From Zanthoxylum bungeanum (lineage: Eukaryota > Streptophyta > Magnoliopsida > Sapindales > Rutaceae): a stretch of 64,000 nt of DNA. The number at the start of each line of letters is the position of its first letter. Within the stretch, counting starts at the first letter, position 1. Both the position numbers and the translations under genes were made by a program. The DNA lies in NCBI GenBank assembly GCA_019454045.1, contig SKCR01034787.1, positions 141,644 to 205,643 on the forward strand, in the 5' to 3' direction. Of this stretch, positions 12,001-25,353 are shown in pieces. Under the pieces are notes generated by a model, which was given only the letters and a program-made list of their open reading frames with translations, was not told the origin of the DNA and ran no database searches.

Positions 12001-13500
12001 ATGAGACATTGGTCTCGATCATCTAGCGGTAGATTAAATAGAGAGTCTCCATCATATTCATCGTCAATCAGAATGACCGAGAACTAAAATGAAAACTCAT
12101 ATGCCCAAAATGAAAATCCAGTTGATCAAGTAGAAAACGAGTCTTAGCATGACGATCTTAATCATCATAGGAAACTCAGAAAATTCATGAATCCCACTAT
12201 GACAGGATCACTGTCTTGCATTGTTTTCCCCTAGATGCATAAAGTTTTAATTTTAAACCAGATATCATCCAACTTTTACCCACATTCCATAATCTTGATT
12301 CATAAATCCTTATCACCACTTAAGGGAATTTAAAGAGGTATGTAATACTTGCACAGATCAAAATTACAGTATGAATATAATTCGACTCAAGTTTTTTCCA
12401 TTTTCTTTAAAGGATAAAGCTAAAATTTGGCTATAGAACCTTAGGTCAGGATCCATCAGAACATGAGATGATTTGCAAGAGAAATTTCTAAAAAAATTCT
12501 TTCCCATCATATGACAAACTTCTTTAAGAGAAGAATCACTACTTTCATACAATAGTCGGAGGAAACACTTTACCAATGTTAGAAGAGATTTAAAGAGATG
12601 TTGAATGTTTGTTCACATCACAGGTTTGAAACCTGGAGGTTGGTTTCCTACTTCTACGAGGGTTTAATACCCCAAGGTAGATAAGTAGTGGAAATGATGT
12701 GTAATGGTCAGTTTAAGGACAAAAATCCCGAAGATGCACTAGATTACCTAGACACATAGCAGAGAATGCACAACAATGGGACACATTTGGCATTTATGAG
12801 TCATCTGTAAAACCACAGTCATATGGTAGAGGCATGTTCAACCTTAGGAAAGACCATGACCTTTATGCTAAATATGCATCTCTAGCTAAAAAAGTTAAGG
12901 CGTTAGAAGTGAGGAAGAATGATCATGTCAAGTCAATTCAAGAAATCACATGTCATATATGTAATACAAATGAACATGTCATACAAGTTTGCCCAATATT
13001 TCCAGCCCTGCAAGAATGTCTTCATGACCAAGTCAGTTCCATAAACACCTTCAAGAGACCAAATCCAAACCCATACTCTAAAACCTACAATTCTGATTGG
13101 AGAAACCATCCAAACTTCAATTGGAGGAATGATAACCAAGTACAACCATCGCAATAACCTCCCCATGTACACCATAATTTCCAAAATTCCTAGAATTATG
13201 CACCATATGTCCCACCACTTAGTGAAGATACCTTGCATGCATTCATTGAGAAAAAGGAAGTCGTCAATAACCAAAATGTGCAAATATTAATTGATCTGAA
13301 ATATACTTTTTCCAAAATCACATATGTATTGACCATTAATGAGAAATGAAATTTTTCTACATAACCACAGCCAAACCCCCAAAGTCATCAAAACCCTCAC
13401 GATGGTAGTTCTGATAGCCAACACATAGTCCAAGTCAAATTTGTTATTACCCTTCGCAGTGGTAAGGTCATCCACAAACCCATTCTTAAACTAAGGTAAG
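12001..13500 (+). pseudogene. gag: Athila-type gag of A
   Basis: From the ATG at 12001 (MRHWSRSSSGRLN) an Athila gag can be followed in shifting frames: the matrix-like start, a block ending in ITTFIQ near 12545, RFETWRLVSYFYEGLIPQGR at 12626-12685, then MMCNGQFKDKNPEDALDYLD at 12696-12755. A Cys-rich knuckle (CHICNTNEHVIQVCP, last Cys usable) sits at about 12950-12995, and the linker with VKFVITLRSGKVI ends near 13475. More than ten stops and several frameshifts are present. 11480-12000 is the leader, AT-rich, with no clear ORF. Confidence 0.85.
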
Positions 13501-13509
13501 AGTTGATGA

Positions 13510-14378
13510 ACCATTACCTATCGTTGATGATAACAAGTTTTCTCATGCACTTCTATTTCCTCATGCATTAAAAATGAAGAAATTTAACCATGCTCTAGAG
13601 ATATATGAAATATTCAAACAGATGAAGGTCAATATTTCTTTGTTAGATGCCATCCAATAGATATTATCTTATGCCAAATTTGTGAAAGACTTGTGCACCG
13701 TTAAAAGAAAACATCAGGTAAGAAAGAAAACTTTTCTAGCTGAACAGATAAGTTTCATTCGCTCAACCAATAATGCATTAAAATACAAAGACCCTGGTTG
13801 TCCAACTATTTTATGTATTATTGGAAATCAAAAAATTGAACATGCTTTGCTTGATCTTGGAGCCAGTGTCAATTTGCTTCCATTTTCAATTTTCCAACAA
13901 CTTAATATTGGCAAGTTAAAATCAACATCAACTATAAGTTCCATTATCTCAACCAATAATACATTAAAATACAAAGATCTTGGTTATCCAACTATTTCAT
14001 GTATTATTGGAAATCAAAAAATTGAACATGTTTTGCTTGATATTGGAGCTAGTGTCATTTTGCTTCCATTTTCGGTTTACCAACAACTTAATATTGGCAA
14101 GTTAAAACCAACATCAACTACTCTTTTACTTGCCGATAGATCAGTCAAAATACCGAAAAGAATTGTGAAAGATGTGTTATTACAAGTCGATAAATTCATA
14201 TATCATGTGGATTTTATTATCTTGGAAACACAACTTGTAACAGACAGTTATAAGCCAATTCCTGTAATACTTGGTCGTCTATTTTTAGCAACACCTAATG
14301 CTTTAATTAATTACAGGAATGATATCATGAATTTGTCTTTTGGCAATATGACATTGGAGCTTAATGTTTTTAACATGT
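13510..14378 (+). pseudogene. Aspartic protease of A, with an internal tandem duplication
   Basis: The open frame 13682-14383 encodes most of an Athila protease. A region with AKFVKDLCTVKRK leads into the catalytic block LLDLGASVNLLPFS (active-site D-L-G in place of DTG), then LADRSVKIPKRIVKDVLLQVDKF and the conserved end VILGRLFLATPNALINYRNDIM. A 186-bp in-frame duplication gives a second catalytic block, LLDIGASVILLPFS. A stop at about 13659 lies upstream. Element B is inserted just after ELNVFNM, and the protein continues at 37655 with CAQPYDGD once the CATGT duplication is discounted. Confidence 0.9.
13763..14134 (+). repeat. 186-bp in-frame tandem duplication inside the A protease
   Basis: Unit 1 (13763-13948) and unit 2 (13949-14134) both start TCAACCAATAAT and encode the protease active-site segment. 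The length is a multiple of three, so the frame is kept. The units differ at scattered sites, so the duplication is not recent. Confidence 0.9.
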
Positions 14379-16564
14379 TGTAGACACTGTATTTTTGCAT
14401 GAGCCCAATGATGAGCCTCGTATAGAGGCACTACCTGAAAAGTTGCGGAAGTTGTGAAAAACGAATGCCAGAAGGAAGGAAAACCTCCAAAATTAGCACA
14501 TCATTGGATTCAGACTCACTAGCCAGCCTCAGATTCGCTCAGTCAGTTTCTGCTTCAAACCTTAGCCCATGACCCACCATGCAAGCCCAATCCACACGCC
14601 CAAGGCCCCACACGCCCATGGACCATGAACCCATGCACACGCCCAAATCTTCCCAAATAGATAAAATCCCATGCAATTCACACGTGCAAATTCCCTCATC
14701 AACACTTTCCAATTTAACAAGATGTGAAATCCCATCCTCACCAATTTAAAAAGATTTGAGATATCCATCACCAAATTTATGAGATTGTATTCCCAAAATA
14801 AATTGAGAAAATATCTCCCAAATCAATATGATTTGTTTCCATATTTGGAGATCCCTTCAAATCATTATAAATTAGGGACCAAATCATCACAAGAGAAGGA
14901 GGTTGGACCGAAATTGGACACAAACAAAAAACCCAGGGGCGTGAGCAACAAACAAAAACCCTAGTCTTTGTTCTTCTCATCACTGAAAGAACAACACACA
15001 AAAACCCTTGAGGCTCTTTCTCTTCTTATTCTTCAAATCACCGAAACACACAAGAAAAAACCCTAAGCCATCACATAAAATAGCAGTCTTAAAAAACCAA
15101 AAATAGTCCTAAAAAAATGAGAAACAAGCAAAAAAAAAAAACCAGAAAACAGCCTCAAAAAATGCCAAAACAACGACCAAACAACCAGCCAAAAGAAGCC
15201 CCCAAAGACACCAAAACAACATCCAAATCACCGTGAAAACAACAACCAAATTAGCAGCCAAAATAACCAAAACAGCATCCAAAAAACAACCAAAACAGCA
15301 GCCAAAAAACAATCAAAATAACAGCCAAAACAACCAAAAAATAGCAGTCAAAACAGCAACCAGCAAAACAACAAAAATAGTAACCAGCGAAATAATAAAA
15401 ACAGCAACCAGAAATAGCAAAAACAACAACCCGTGAAACAGCAAAAATAGCAACCAGAAAACAGCAAAACAAGAACCAGAAATAGCAAACAACGAACCAG
15501 AAATAGCAAACAACGAACCAGAAACAGCAAACAACGAACCAGAAACAACAAACCTTGAAACCAAGCTTCAATCCTTCCGGCGATAGCCTAACGCACTTCC
15601 GAGAAAAAAACTTGAAAGGTAAAACCTGAGGGCACTCTTACCACATTTATTCTCATAGTTCCGGACGCTGCATGTCTGGCTGGACGTGAAATACGTCTAG
15701 CCGGGTATGCGAAGTCCTACATCAAAGACATCCAAATTTCTGGTCACATTCTTTTCTTTCTTCGGTATTTTGTTATTTATTTTTTTATCTATTTAATATT
15801 TATCCCTTTTTATTTATTTATTCACTTTTATCGTTATTTTATTATTTCCCATTTTGTTTGTTATTTATCTTTTTGCCTTTTTATTGTTATTTTATTATTT
15901 CGCCTTTATTTTATTTGGTCATGTTGGTGATTATCCGCATATGCATTATTATATTATTTTTTATTTACATTGCATTAATGTTTATGTGTGTTATTATCCC
16001 TTGCGGTATATCGGATGTAAACCCATACGTAAATTCCATAGCCGAATCCGAATGGACGGTAGTGCGGTTTGTACTTGGGATACAACTCCACGTGCCACTC
16101 GGGAAATATTCATACATGCGTGATTAACCCCCATTTTGTTTGCTATTTATTTATTGACGCTTTTCCGGCTTTTAATTGATTTTCGTTATTGCATCTCGTA
16201 CTTCTTAATTTAATATGCTTTTGGAATCGTGTTATTGTGATTATTATTTGCTTGGGTATGTTATTACATTTTTATTCGCTTTTGTGTATGAATTGCATTA
16301 AGACTTGGTTATACCATTGTGTGAACCCGTCCATTATACTAGCATAAGTAAATGATCATTCCGAACCCAACAGTTTTAGGTCTTCCCATGCGAGGGGTGA
16401 GTGCAGCCTTAAATCTTTTCCCAGTTCGCACTGGGTGGCGACTCATTTATTCTCATGTTTAGTCCCCCATGGGCTACTCCGTACTCTCTACGGGTTGTGA
16501 GCCCAACAGTGTCGTTGTTACCGAGCATCATAGGCATAATAGTAAACCCCGCTTCACTCCTACA
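14379..16564 (+). repeat. 5' LTR of B
   Basis: It starts TGTAGACACTG and ends ACTCCTACA. Positions 15118-15560 hold a low-complexity tract of CAGCAA/AACAACC-type units, including a clean 21-bp tandem (four units, GAACCAGAAATAGCAAACAAC, from 15473). Long frames across this tract on either strand are translations of the simple repeat and not genes. AAACCCTAG-containing sequence near 14950 precedes the tract. Confidence 0.88.
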
Positions 16565-16566
16565 GA

Positions 16567-16583
16567 TGGCGACTCCATGGGGA
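16567..16583 (+). other. Primer-binding site of B (tRNA-Arg type)
   Basis: TGGCGACTCCATGGGGA lies two bases after the LTR end. It is close to the tRNA-Arg-complementary site (TGGCGACTCCACTGGGGA) used by Ogre and other Tat-lineage elements. Confidence 0.85.
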
Positions 16584-17720
16584 TAGAGAATCAGCCCCGA
16601 AATAATGCCTTGTAGTGTCCGTGGCTTTGCCTTTGGTTACCCAAGTCTCATATGTTTTGCATACCCTTCTTACCCCGATGGCGTCATGTATCATGAAGTC
16701 ATTTTCACTCAAGGCGGCAGATCGTTATGTAATGATAACCATCACTCGTTGGCATGTACCCTATGGGATAAAAAAGGCGCGCTCACTTGGTCGCTCGAAC
16801 CCTTGAGTGGAGAGACCTAGTTGTGGGCAACCCTTCACCGATGAGAGCCTTTATCCATACCCTTGTAAGCCCACATATGAACCATAGTTATATGTCTTAT
16901 AGAAGCTACCCATATGCTTGTGTTTGAGACCATTATCATTTGGATCCATTTGGACCTCTTGTTATAGGATACGAACTTGTTGGGCCACTTAAACTGGGAC
17001 AAGTTTGCATCTGATGGTAATTGGACCAAAAGTTTTCAAAATGACGATGGGCTACCTTGTGTTTGGGCGCCCTATCATTTGAAGTTATTTAGTCACGTTA
17101 TCGCAAAAGTGTAAACCTTTTGGGCCTTTTTCAACTGGGACAAGTTTGCACTCCGCGATAATCTGGTTGAACGCTTTAAAATGATAACGGGCAAACTTGT
17201 ATGAAAACCTTGATGGGCTTGGAAGGTCCAAACATGATCCGAATATGCCATATGCATGAGTCCGATATCCGCACTGGCTTTCATCCAGGAAGGATACGCC
17301 TTGTTATGTCATATTTGTATACTTTTGGATACCTCCAAGTCCATCCCCGCCACAACCGTGATTTCTAGACAATGGCACGATCCCCATAATAGGCTTAGTC
17401 ATTTTTGTAAATGGGCGGTCTTTGTCTTTTACCGATGGAAATGGACTGAAGTAGCCAAGGTTCACCCATGTAGCGTAAGAGAGAACGATTTTGTGTACCT
17501 CACATTAGTGTATAAAATAAGCCATACATAGGACAAAAATAGACTTACCACGAGTGTGGGAGGAATAAGGTCGAAAGGATATATGTTGTTTTGATAACCA
17601 CATGCATCTCATGCATCGCATACATACACGCATCATGCTAACCCCTTGTCTTTACAGCCATCATAGATATCCGTTGGGTTATAGAAGAATGAAGACTTTT
17701 CAAAAAAAAGGTTAGCAAAC

Positions 17721-18600
17721 ATGGATACGTCAGGCAGTGAAGATTCCCGCATGGATCAATTGGAGACCAACATCACCAAATTTACTAAGCAACTACAAAC
17801 TTTCACCAACGTTATGGCCAGTTTGTCAGGACCCCGCACAGTGGGAACATAAAACAATGAGAATGGAAGGCGTGAGGAGCTCCCGAATAGAGTGAGTGAA
17901 GAAATCCCTATTTTTGATGATGACATGGCTGAATATGTCGCGAGAAGGATATCCGGGCCTCACGAAGACTTACAGAAACTCATAGAACAAGTAGAGTCAG
18001 TTACCCACAAGATGAAGGGAAAACATAAGGATCTGTTAGACTATGATGCAATGACTTTCGAAGAACAACTGTCTCCTCAGTTCAAGATGCCTGACATGGC
18101 CAAGTTCAATGGAAATGAAGATTCTAGGGTCCATCTCCGGAAATATGTTTCAGTGATGAGTTCAGTGGGTTTGTCGAAGTGCCAAGTGTAGAAGATGTTT
18201 GGGATGTCACTGGAAGGGGTGCCCGTAGTATGATATCATGGCCTGGAGAAAAAGGTCAGGGATGACTGGAGGGCATTTGCAGAGGCCTTTTGGAACCAAT
18301 ATGTCACGGACCTGGAGATAGACTTGTCACTCCGTGAACTAGAAAACACCAAACAGAAGCCAAAAGAGATTTTCAAGGATTATATGGATCGCTGGAAAGG
18401 CCAGCTCTTGAAGATGCAGACTCGACCTTCAGAGAAGAACCATATTAAGATGATCATTAAGGGCACCAAGCTCTCCATTTATAACAAGCTGAGAAGGATG
18501 ACCTCCATGATTAGTGACTTTTGATAGTTAAGAGAAACTGTCATGGATATCGAGGAAGAGGAAGCCGAGAACAGAAAATTTTACGGCCAGAATAGAAAGA
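17721..18600 (+). pseudogene. gag: gag of B (Tat/Ogre type)
   Basis: From ATG 17721 (MDTSGSEDSRMDQLETNI) one frame carries most of a gag protein with stops at about 17851, 18189, 18229 and 18522. The retrotransposon gag core is clear: FKMPDMAKFNGNEDSRVHLR, VGLSKCQV, then DDWRAFAEAFWNQYVTDLEI, ELENTKQKPKEIFKDYMDRW and IKGTKLSIYNKL. Upstream (17892 on) is an acidic coiled-coil-like linker. No zinc knuckle is visible before the polypurine tract (ATTGGGGGGCTT, 18603-18614). The stops are TAG, TAA or TGA in place of single residues and there is little frameshifting, so decay is moderate. 16584-17720 is leader without an ORF I can support. Confidence 0.85.
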
Positions 18601-18614
18601 CCATTGGGGGGCTT

Positions 18615-20212
18615 CTTAGACACTGCATTTTTACATGAGCTCGATGATGAGCCTCGTATGGAGGCACTACCTGAAAAGTTATGAAAGGTTCGAAAAATGA
18701 ATGCCAGAAGGAAGGAAAACCTCCAAAATTAGCACCTCATTGGATTCAGACTCACTGGCTAGCCTCAGATTCGCTCAGTCAGATTCTGCCTCAAACCTTA
18801 GCCCATGACCCACCATGCAAGCCCAATCCACACGCCCAAGGCCCCACACGCCCAATGACCATGAACCCATGCACATGACCAAATCTTCCCAAATAGACAA
18901 AAATCTCATGCAATTCACACATGCAAATTCCCTCATCAACACTTTCCAATTTAACAAGATGTGAAATCCCATCCTCACCAATTTAAAAAGATTTGAGATA
19001 TCCATCACCAAATTTGTGAGATTGTATTCCCAAAATAAATTGAGAAAATATCTCCCAAATCAATATGATTTGTTTCCCTATTTGGAGATCCCTTCAAATC
19101 ATTATAAATTAGGGACCAAATCATCACAAGAGAAGGAGGTTGGACCGAAAATGGACACAAACAAAAAACCCAGGGGCGTGAACAACAAAAAAAAATCCTA
19201 GTCTTTGTTCTTCTCATCACCGAAAGAACAACAGAAAAAAAAACCCTTGAGGCTCATTCTATTCTTCTTCTTCAAATCACCAAAACACACAAGAAAAAAC
19301 CCTAAGCCATCACATAAAACAACAGCCCTAAAACACCAAAAATAGTCCCAAAAAACCGAGAAATAAGCAATAAAAATACCATAAAAATACCCTCAAAAAA
19401 TGCCAAAACAGCGACCAAACAACCAGCCAAAAGCAACCCCTAAAGACACCAAAACAACGACCAAACAACCAGCCAAAAGCAGCCCCCAAAGACACCAAAA
19501 CATCAACCAAAATAGCAGCCAAATCACAGTGAAAACAGAAACCAAAACAGCGGCCAAAACAACCAAAACAGCAGCAAAAAAACAACCAAAATAGAAGCCA
19601 AAAAACAACCAAAACAACAGTCAAAACCAAAAAAAATATCAGTCAAAATAGCAAAAACATCAACCAGTCAAACAACAAAAACATCAACCAGCGAAACAGC
19701 AAAAACAGTAATAAGAAAATAGAAAAATCAACAACTTGTGAAACAGCAAAAATAGCTACCAGAAAATAGCAAAACAGGAACCAAAATAGCAAACAGCAAA
19801 CAACGAACCAGAAACAACAAACAGTGAACCAGAAACAGCAAACCTTGAAACCAAGCTTCAATCCTTCCGGCGACAGCCTAACGCACTTCCGAGAAAACAA
19901 CTTGAAAGGTAAGACCTGAGGGCACCCTTACCACATTTATTCTCATAGTTCCGGACGCTTCCAGCGGGTATGCGAAGTCCTACATCAAAGACGACCAAAT
20001 TTCTGGTCACATTCTTTTCTTTCCTCGGTATTTTGTTATTTAATTTTTTTTATCTATTTTATATTTATCCCTTTTTATTTATTTATTCACTTTCATCGTT
20101 ATTTTATTATTTCGCATTTAGTCTGTTATTTATCTTTTTGTCTTTTTATTGTTATTTTATTATTTCTCTTTTATTTTATTTGTTCATGTTGGTGATTATC
20201 CGCATATGTAGT
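18615..20212 (+). repeat. 3' LTR of B, first piece
   Basis: It matches 14379 to about 15945. The start has lost the canonical TG (CTTAGACACTG). The CAGCAA-type tract recurs at 19360-19850 with a different unit arrangement. It stops at ...CGCATATGTAGT, where C begins. Confidence 0.9.
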
Positions 20213-22739
20213 TGTTGGGGTTTTGGGCGATGGGGCACAGCGGAAGCGCGGGTTCGGGCGAAATCTTATTTTAAAACTTTTTCAAAAAACCGAATAAATT
20301 ATTCAATATCTAATATGAATAATTTATTCATATTTCACTTAAACCTATTTATTCAATATCACATATCAATATAAATATGGTGAAAACTCGCGAAACTTTT
20401 ATGAAAACCGTTTTTCCGCAAAATGGCCTAAAATGTGTTTTGACCGAACCGACCACCCGACACTTATGGAAACTGCCCAGGCCAGCTCCAATAGTCTCGG
20501 GGCAGTTCATGGGCTGCCCGAACAGAGAAGGATTCACTGTTTGGACAGCCGTCCCAGTAACACCGTTTTTGGCCGTTTTCGCTTATTTCAAGTCGGAAAC
20601 ACTTTCCGGCAATTGTGCCAACTCCTAAAACACATCCAAAACATTCAAAAGACACCAATTTCAAGACACAATCAGAATCATTTCCAGGTCACACCAGAAA
20701 ACGAAATTGAGCATAAATTCATGCTTTAATCCAATTAAAACCAAGATTAATCTAACTAATCCATCACAAAATGAATCCCACCAGAAATGAACAACTCTAG
20801 AACAATTCTAGGCTATTTAGAGTGAATCAATAACTCTAGAATGACAACAATTCATCAAATGAACAAATTGATTAAATTTGAAACTAATTACACTAATTAC
20901 CTTCAAATCTACATTTCACACATGCCAACACTTCCAAAATTTGATCCACAACCCAAAAGCCCCATTTTTTTTTTCTCAAATGAAAGAACCCTAGAACAAT
21001 TCTAAAACGCCAAGAAATAAGAAACTACTTTTCTAATCAAGGAAGTAAAAGATTACCTACTAATATTCATCTTTCCTAAGCTTTTCTTGATGGTTTCCTT
21101 CACTTTGATTGCTTGGATCATCATTCAAAATGAAAACCCATTTTCTAATAGGGCTCTCGGCAGCAGCAAAAAAAATTGGGAAAGAAGAAAACAATTTGTT
21201 TCCTTTTAAAGTGTTGACCGATTCTAGCAAAAAGAGGGGTAGAATTGTCTTTTGAAATTTATCAAATAATAAATGAATTACACCTTTTAATATCCAATCA
21301 TAATTGGAAAAATAAAAGTGTAATAAAGTCATGCCTAAAGTTCCAATAATATCTTGCCATTTATCATTCAAATAATGGCAAATTGGATAAGATATTAAAA
21401 TATCAATTATTTAATTATCTAACAATTAAATGATTAAATAAATAATCAACATACATATATGTATCTTATTTACAATAAATAAAAATACATATATTTATGG
21501 CATGTGTCAAAATCTCATTTGATGAATAATTAATGTGTAATTATTGTGTATTATGTATCAAATACAAATACACAATAATTATTATCGGTCAAAATCCCCT
21601 AATGCATGTGTTATCGTTTAACCAATTAAACGATCCGAATTAACTCATTTAATCCGGTGAAGTATTATGAATAATCCGTATTATTCATATCGTGTTGCTC
21701 AAATGCTCAACGAGTACACTTCATATTGTGGGACTCTATAAGTTTAGGTATATCCATCACGAAATCTAATTTCGTGTCCATAATCCACCCACTCATGGAT
21801 TATGACGACCACAGATAATCTCGCTAAACTATGCAAGTCGAGGTCATAGCATACGTATAATCCCTCTGTCACAAGCTATCCGTATTATACATGAGATATA
21901 GATCAGAACGTCAAATTCGTTCGCTATAATACAATTGACTTTCAATTTACGATCACGAAATAACACTCGAAACTGATTTTCGACGTTATACCACGGCCAT
22001 GGATTTACTAGATGGTAAACATGTGAGGATGCCTATGCCCTGTACACAGGACTGACGGATCATATCTTGATACGCACAGGATATCATGAGCATCAGTCCA
22101 CACCCAACGAACATGCGGATGTCTGATCATGACTAGATCGTTGACGTGACTGCCATCAAAGTGTGGAGGATAGCTCATATATCCACAGTGGTATCTTAAG
22201 TCGAAGAACCATTATGCTCGCTCAACTCGAGAAGGTTCATATTGACGTTGGTGTACCATATATTAGGAAACCTTCAGTGAGTTGTTCAGTGTCTTATCAA
22301 AGAAACACCTACATGTCTATATAAGTCTCCCAAGACTTATGGTTCACTGGGATAAACCATCGGACCAAGTCACGATATATGACATGTACTGGTCTCAACA
22401 GATTTACTAACCGACCCGTATTAGCAAATCTTGACCGGGAACTTTATTTAAGGATATATAACTAATAGTACGCTTTCCAATGTCAATTACAAACTACGTT
22501 GTAACTGTATACTATACTGTAAATCCTAGGGTTTTTGTCTAATATACACGTATCACTGAACCAAATTCAGTTTCGATCTAATCGTAATCAGATATCTAAT
22601 CTCAATTAGATCGAATAGGTGTATAAAAGACAAGGGTGCTACTATTAAATTAAGTAATATTATGAAAATATATTTGCTCGTATTTATGAATTGGACATAA
22701 ATACGATCCGGATTGGCACTCGGAGCACCAATCCTAACA
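20213..22739 (-). repeat. 3' LTR of C
   Basis: On the minus strand it runs from TGTTAGGATTGGTGCTCC to AAACCCCAACA. ORFs around 20377-20729 are conserved with 34711-35083 only as repeated LTR DNA. Confidence 0.9.
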
Positions 22740-25353
22740 ATTTCTCCCACTTGCTCTAGTGCCAGTCCATATCTTAATGTGTATCGCATACTCATGGCCC
22801 TCAAGCGCTCACCAACACTCAAGAGGTAGGCAACAACAAGTAAGCCTGCTTTAACAAAATCAAGTTTGTCAAACAAACCCAACCGTTTTCCTGATCCAGC
22901 ATCATTCATATTTTGTAGAATCCAAATTCCATATCAATATGACTTAGACGCTATATCAGTATTGGGCTATAGCTGCTGAGTTTTCTAAGTATATATGGAT
23001 CAAATCCAAAATACTACAAGACAACCGCAAGTACAAAACTAATATCAACACTTATAATCACTGAGGTCACTTTGTAACTTCTTAAGTCAATACTTCAAAA
23101 GTCGCAACTGATTCCACTAGTGCAGTCGAATAGACAGTGACACTCCCACTGCATCTTTTCTAACTTTATATGACATAGACCATCTAATGTCATAATTAGA
23201 ATCAAAACTAATCTGACCTTATGGTTGCTGACTGAATTCTCCATGAGTTGGAAACTCGTTCTCAATATCTCAAAGATCACAAAGAACATATTTATAGAAC
23301 CATCATATGGTCCACTGTATATCAAAATAATGGTAATAATTACAATTAAATTGATATTTTCAATCGTATATAATACAATATTCATTATGTCATCATTATA
23401 TGATGCATAAGATTGAATAGACATTCCAATCAATCTATCTTTCGAAAGGAATCATCATTTATGAAAGATGAATACTATATATATAAAAGACACGTTAACT
23501 GTCAAACAGTTACACTAACTGTCATACAGATAGTCTCGCTGTGTCCTTTTATTAGATCATATCTAATATGCCACCAATGAGAGTATCTCACAAGTCTTTT
23601 AGTTTTATATCTTATATAAGACTTTATATCAAATATAATAGAGGCAACTCCCACTGCTTTCACGGAGAAAAGAAGACTTAGGATATATAATATTAGAAAG
23701 AAATTCATATGCTCCCACTGACCCTACTGACAAATACGTATTCTCCATACTTTGATAAATTCAGACAATCTGACTGATATCAAAATCAGAGAATACGGAT
23801 ATCCGGAAAGCTTATCTGAGTCTATAATAGGCTTCATAAGCTAGTATATCAAACAGTGATCTTAGCAGAATACAAACTCTAGGGCAATTCTAGAATGAAT
23901 TCTTCAAACAAAGAAATCACAACGGATCTCTCATTCGAAGAAATCACTCAAGAATGCCACTTTGCATTCTTTAGCCAAAAACACACGGTTTAATATCAAC
24001 ACTAACCAACATATCCTTAATTGTTCAATTAGTGTGACTAGAGACAGGTTTTCTCAGAATCTACAATAGACTACTGAGTATAACCTTTCTCATTATTATA
24101 CTATAAAGGTCAAACCTTTATCAAGCTCGCTTTCTTTTCGCTGCCCAAATAATTTGCATATTTTATGAACTATTCATAACGGAAGCCTAATCAAGTTCAA
24201 AACTTGATCGTCGTAAGCCATGAACAACCTTAGATCTATGGTTCAATGTTAAGTTCTGGAATCGATATCAAATATCGCTCCAACTATAAGTTATAGAATA
24301 ATTTTATTCGATAAGAAAACAACAGAATCATTAAGTACCAAATACTTTGTAAATGATTCTGACATCCTATTAGACTTATACGGAAGTTGTCTAAGAGTCA
24401 TTTCATCTTATTAATTATGTAGTTCCATTACGGTTTATCATTCTCACATTTGACTACACTATGTCAAATCTTTTCTGCAATCGTTAACATCTAATGTTAA
24501 CCTACCAAGTAATAAAACAATTTTATTACTTGGGATTGTAGAAAATATATTATATCAAATAGAATACAATATTCCATTAAATAGAATAAATGATAAATCT
24601 TTCACTCGTACCTCTGAGGCACAAATACTTTCAATTATACAACAGTTATACAAAAGAAAGTCTCCAATCTCAAACTTTTCAAGATTCAAATTTTCTACTA
24701 TATGTATAATATATGTAACTGTAGAAATGAATGGAACCTTAATTAAAGAGATAAATTAATATTACTGGAGCATAACCCCAAGAGTATTGAAAACCAATTC
24801 GGTAAGACTCAATATCAACGAATTAAATCATATAAGATTCGATAACTCCCACTGACCAGTTCCATCAAAATGGAATCGCAGAAGTTTTAATATTGAGTTA
24901 GAATCATATTCATTAAATAACTTCAGAACTAATTGCCATAAATTCATGCGTCTGATCATATCAAACATATTCGAACAATTCAAAGACGCGCAATGAATTT
25001 CTAAAGATACAGTTTTCAACACTACAGAAAGAATATATTTGAACTATTCAAAATATTATATCCAAGTTTCATTAGAAACATATTGACAGTTCTTGAACAA
25101 TTCAAGACATTCAATATGTTCTCTATTAGAAACACGTAACAAAGTCATGAAAAATCATTAACTAAGTCACAGAGTATAGAAAACTATCTAAGACAATTAT
25201 TAATTCATTAAACCACATACATTCAATGTATCAGTTAATAAATCTGTGGTCCAATGACAATCATCAGTTAAATGAGATTTAATCATTACCTGAATACAAT
25301 ATTCATAAATGGATAAGGATATGTGGTGTGAACTCGTATTAGACTATCATTTC
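22740..25353 (-). other. Noncoding interior of C, left part
   Basis: No coding signal is seen. The minus strand carries several polypurine-tract-like CAGTGGGAG motifs besides the true tract (about 23130, 23650, 23712 and 24846). The remainder is AT-rich with no motif I recognise. Confidence 0.6.

Noticed and set aside
15109..15571. Long overlapping frames rich in Asn/Gln or Cys/Phe/Leu
   Set aside because: All are six-frame translations of the CAGCAA-type simple tract in the B LTR. Frames differ between the two LTRs.
20377..20729. Conserved ORFs seen in both C LTRs
   Set aside because: The similarity is that of duplicated LTR DNA. Indels shift the frame between copies and no motif is present.
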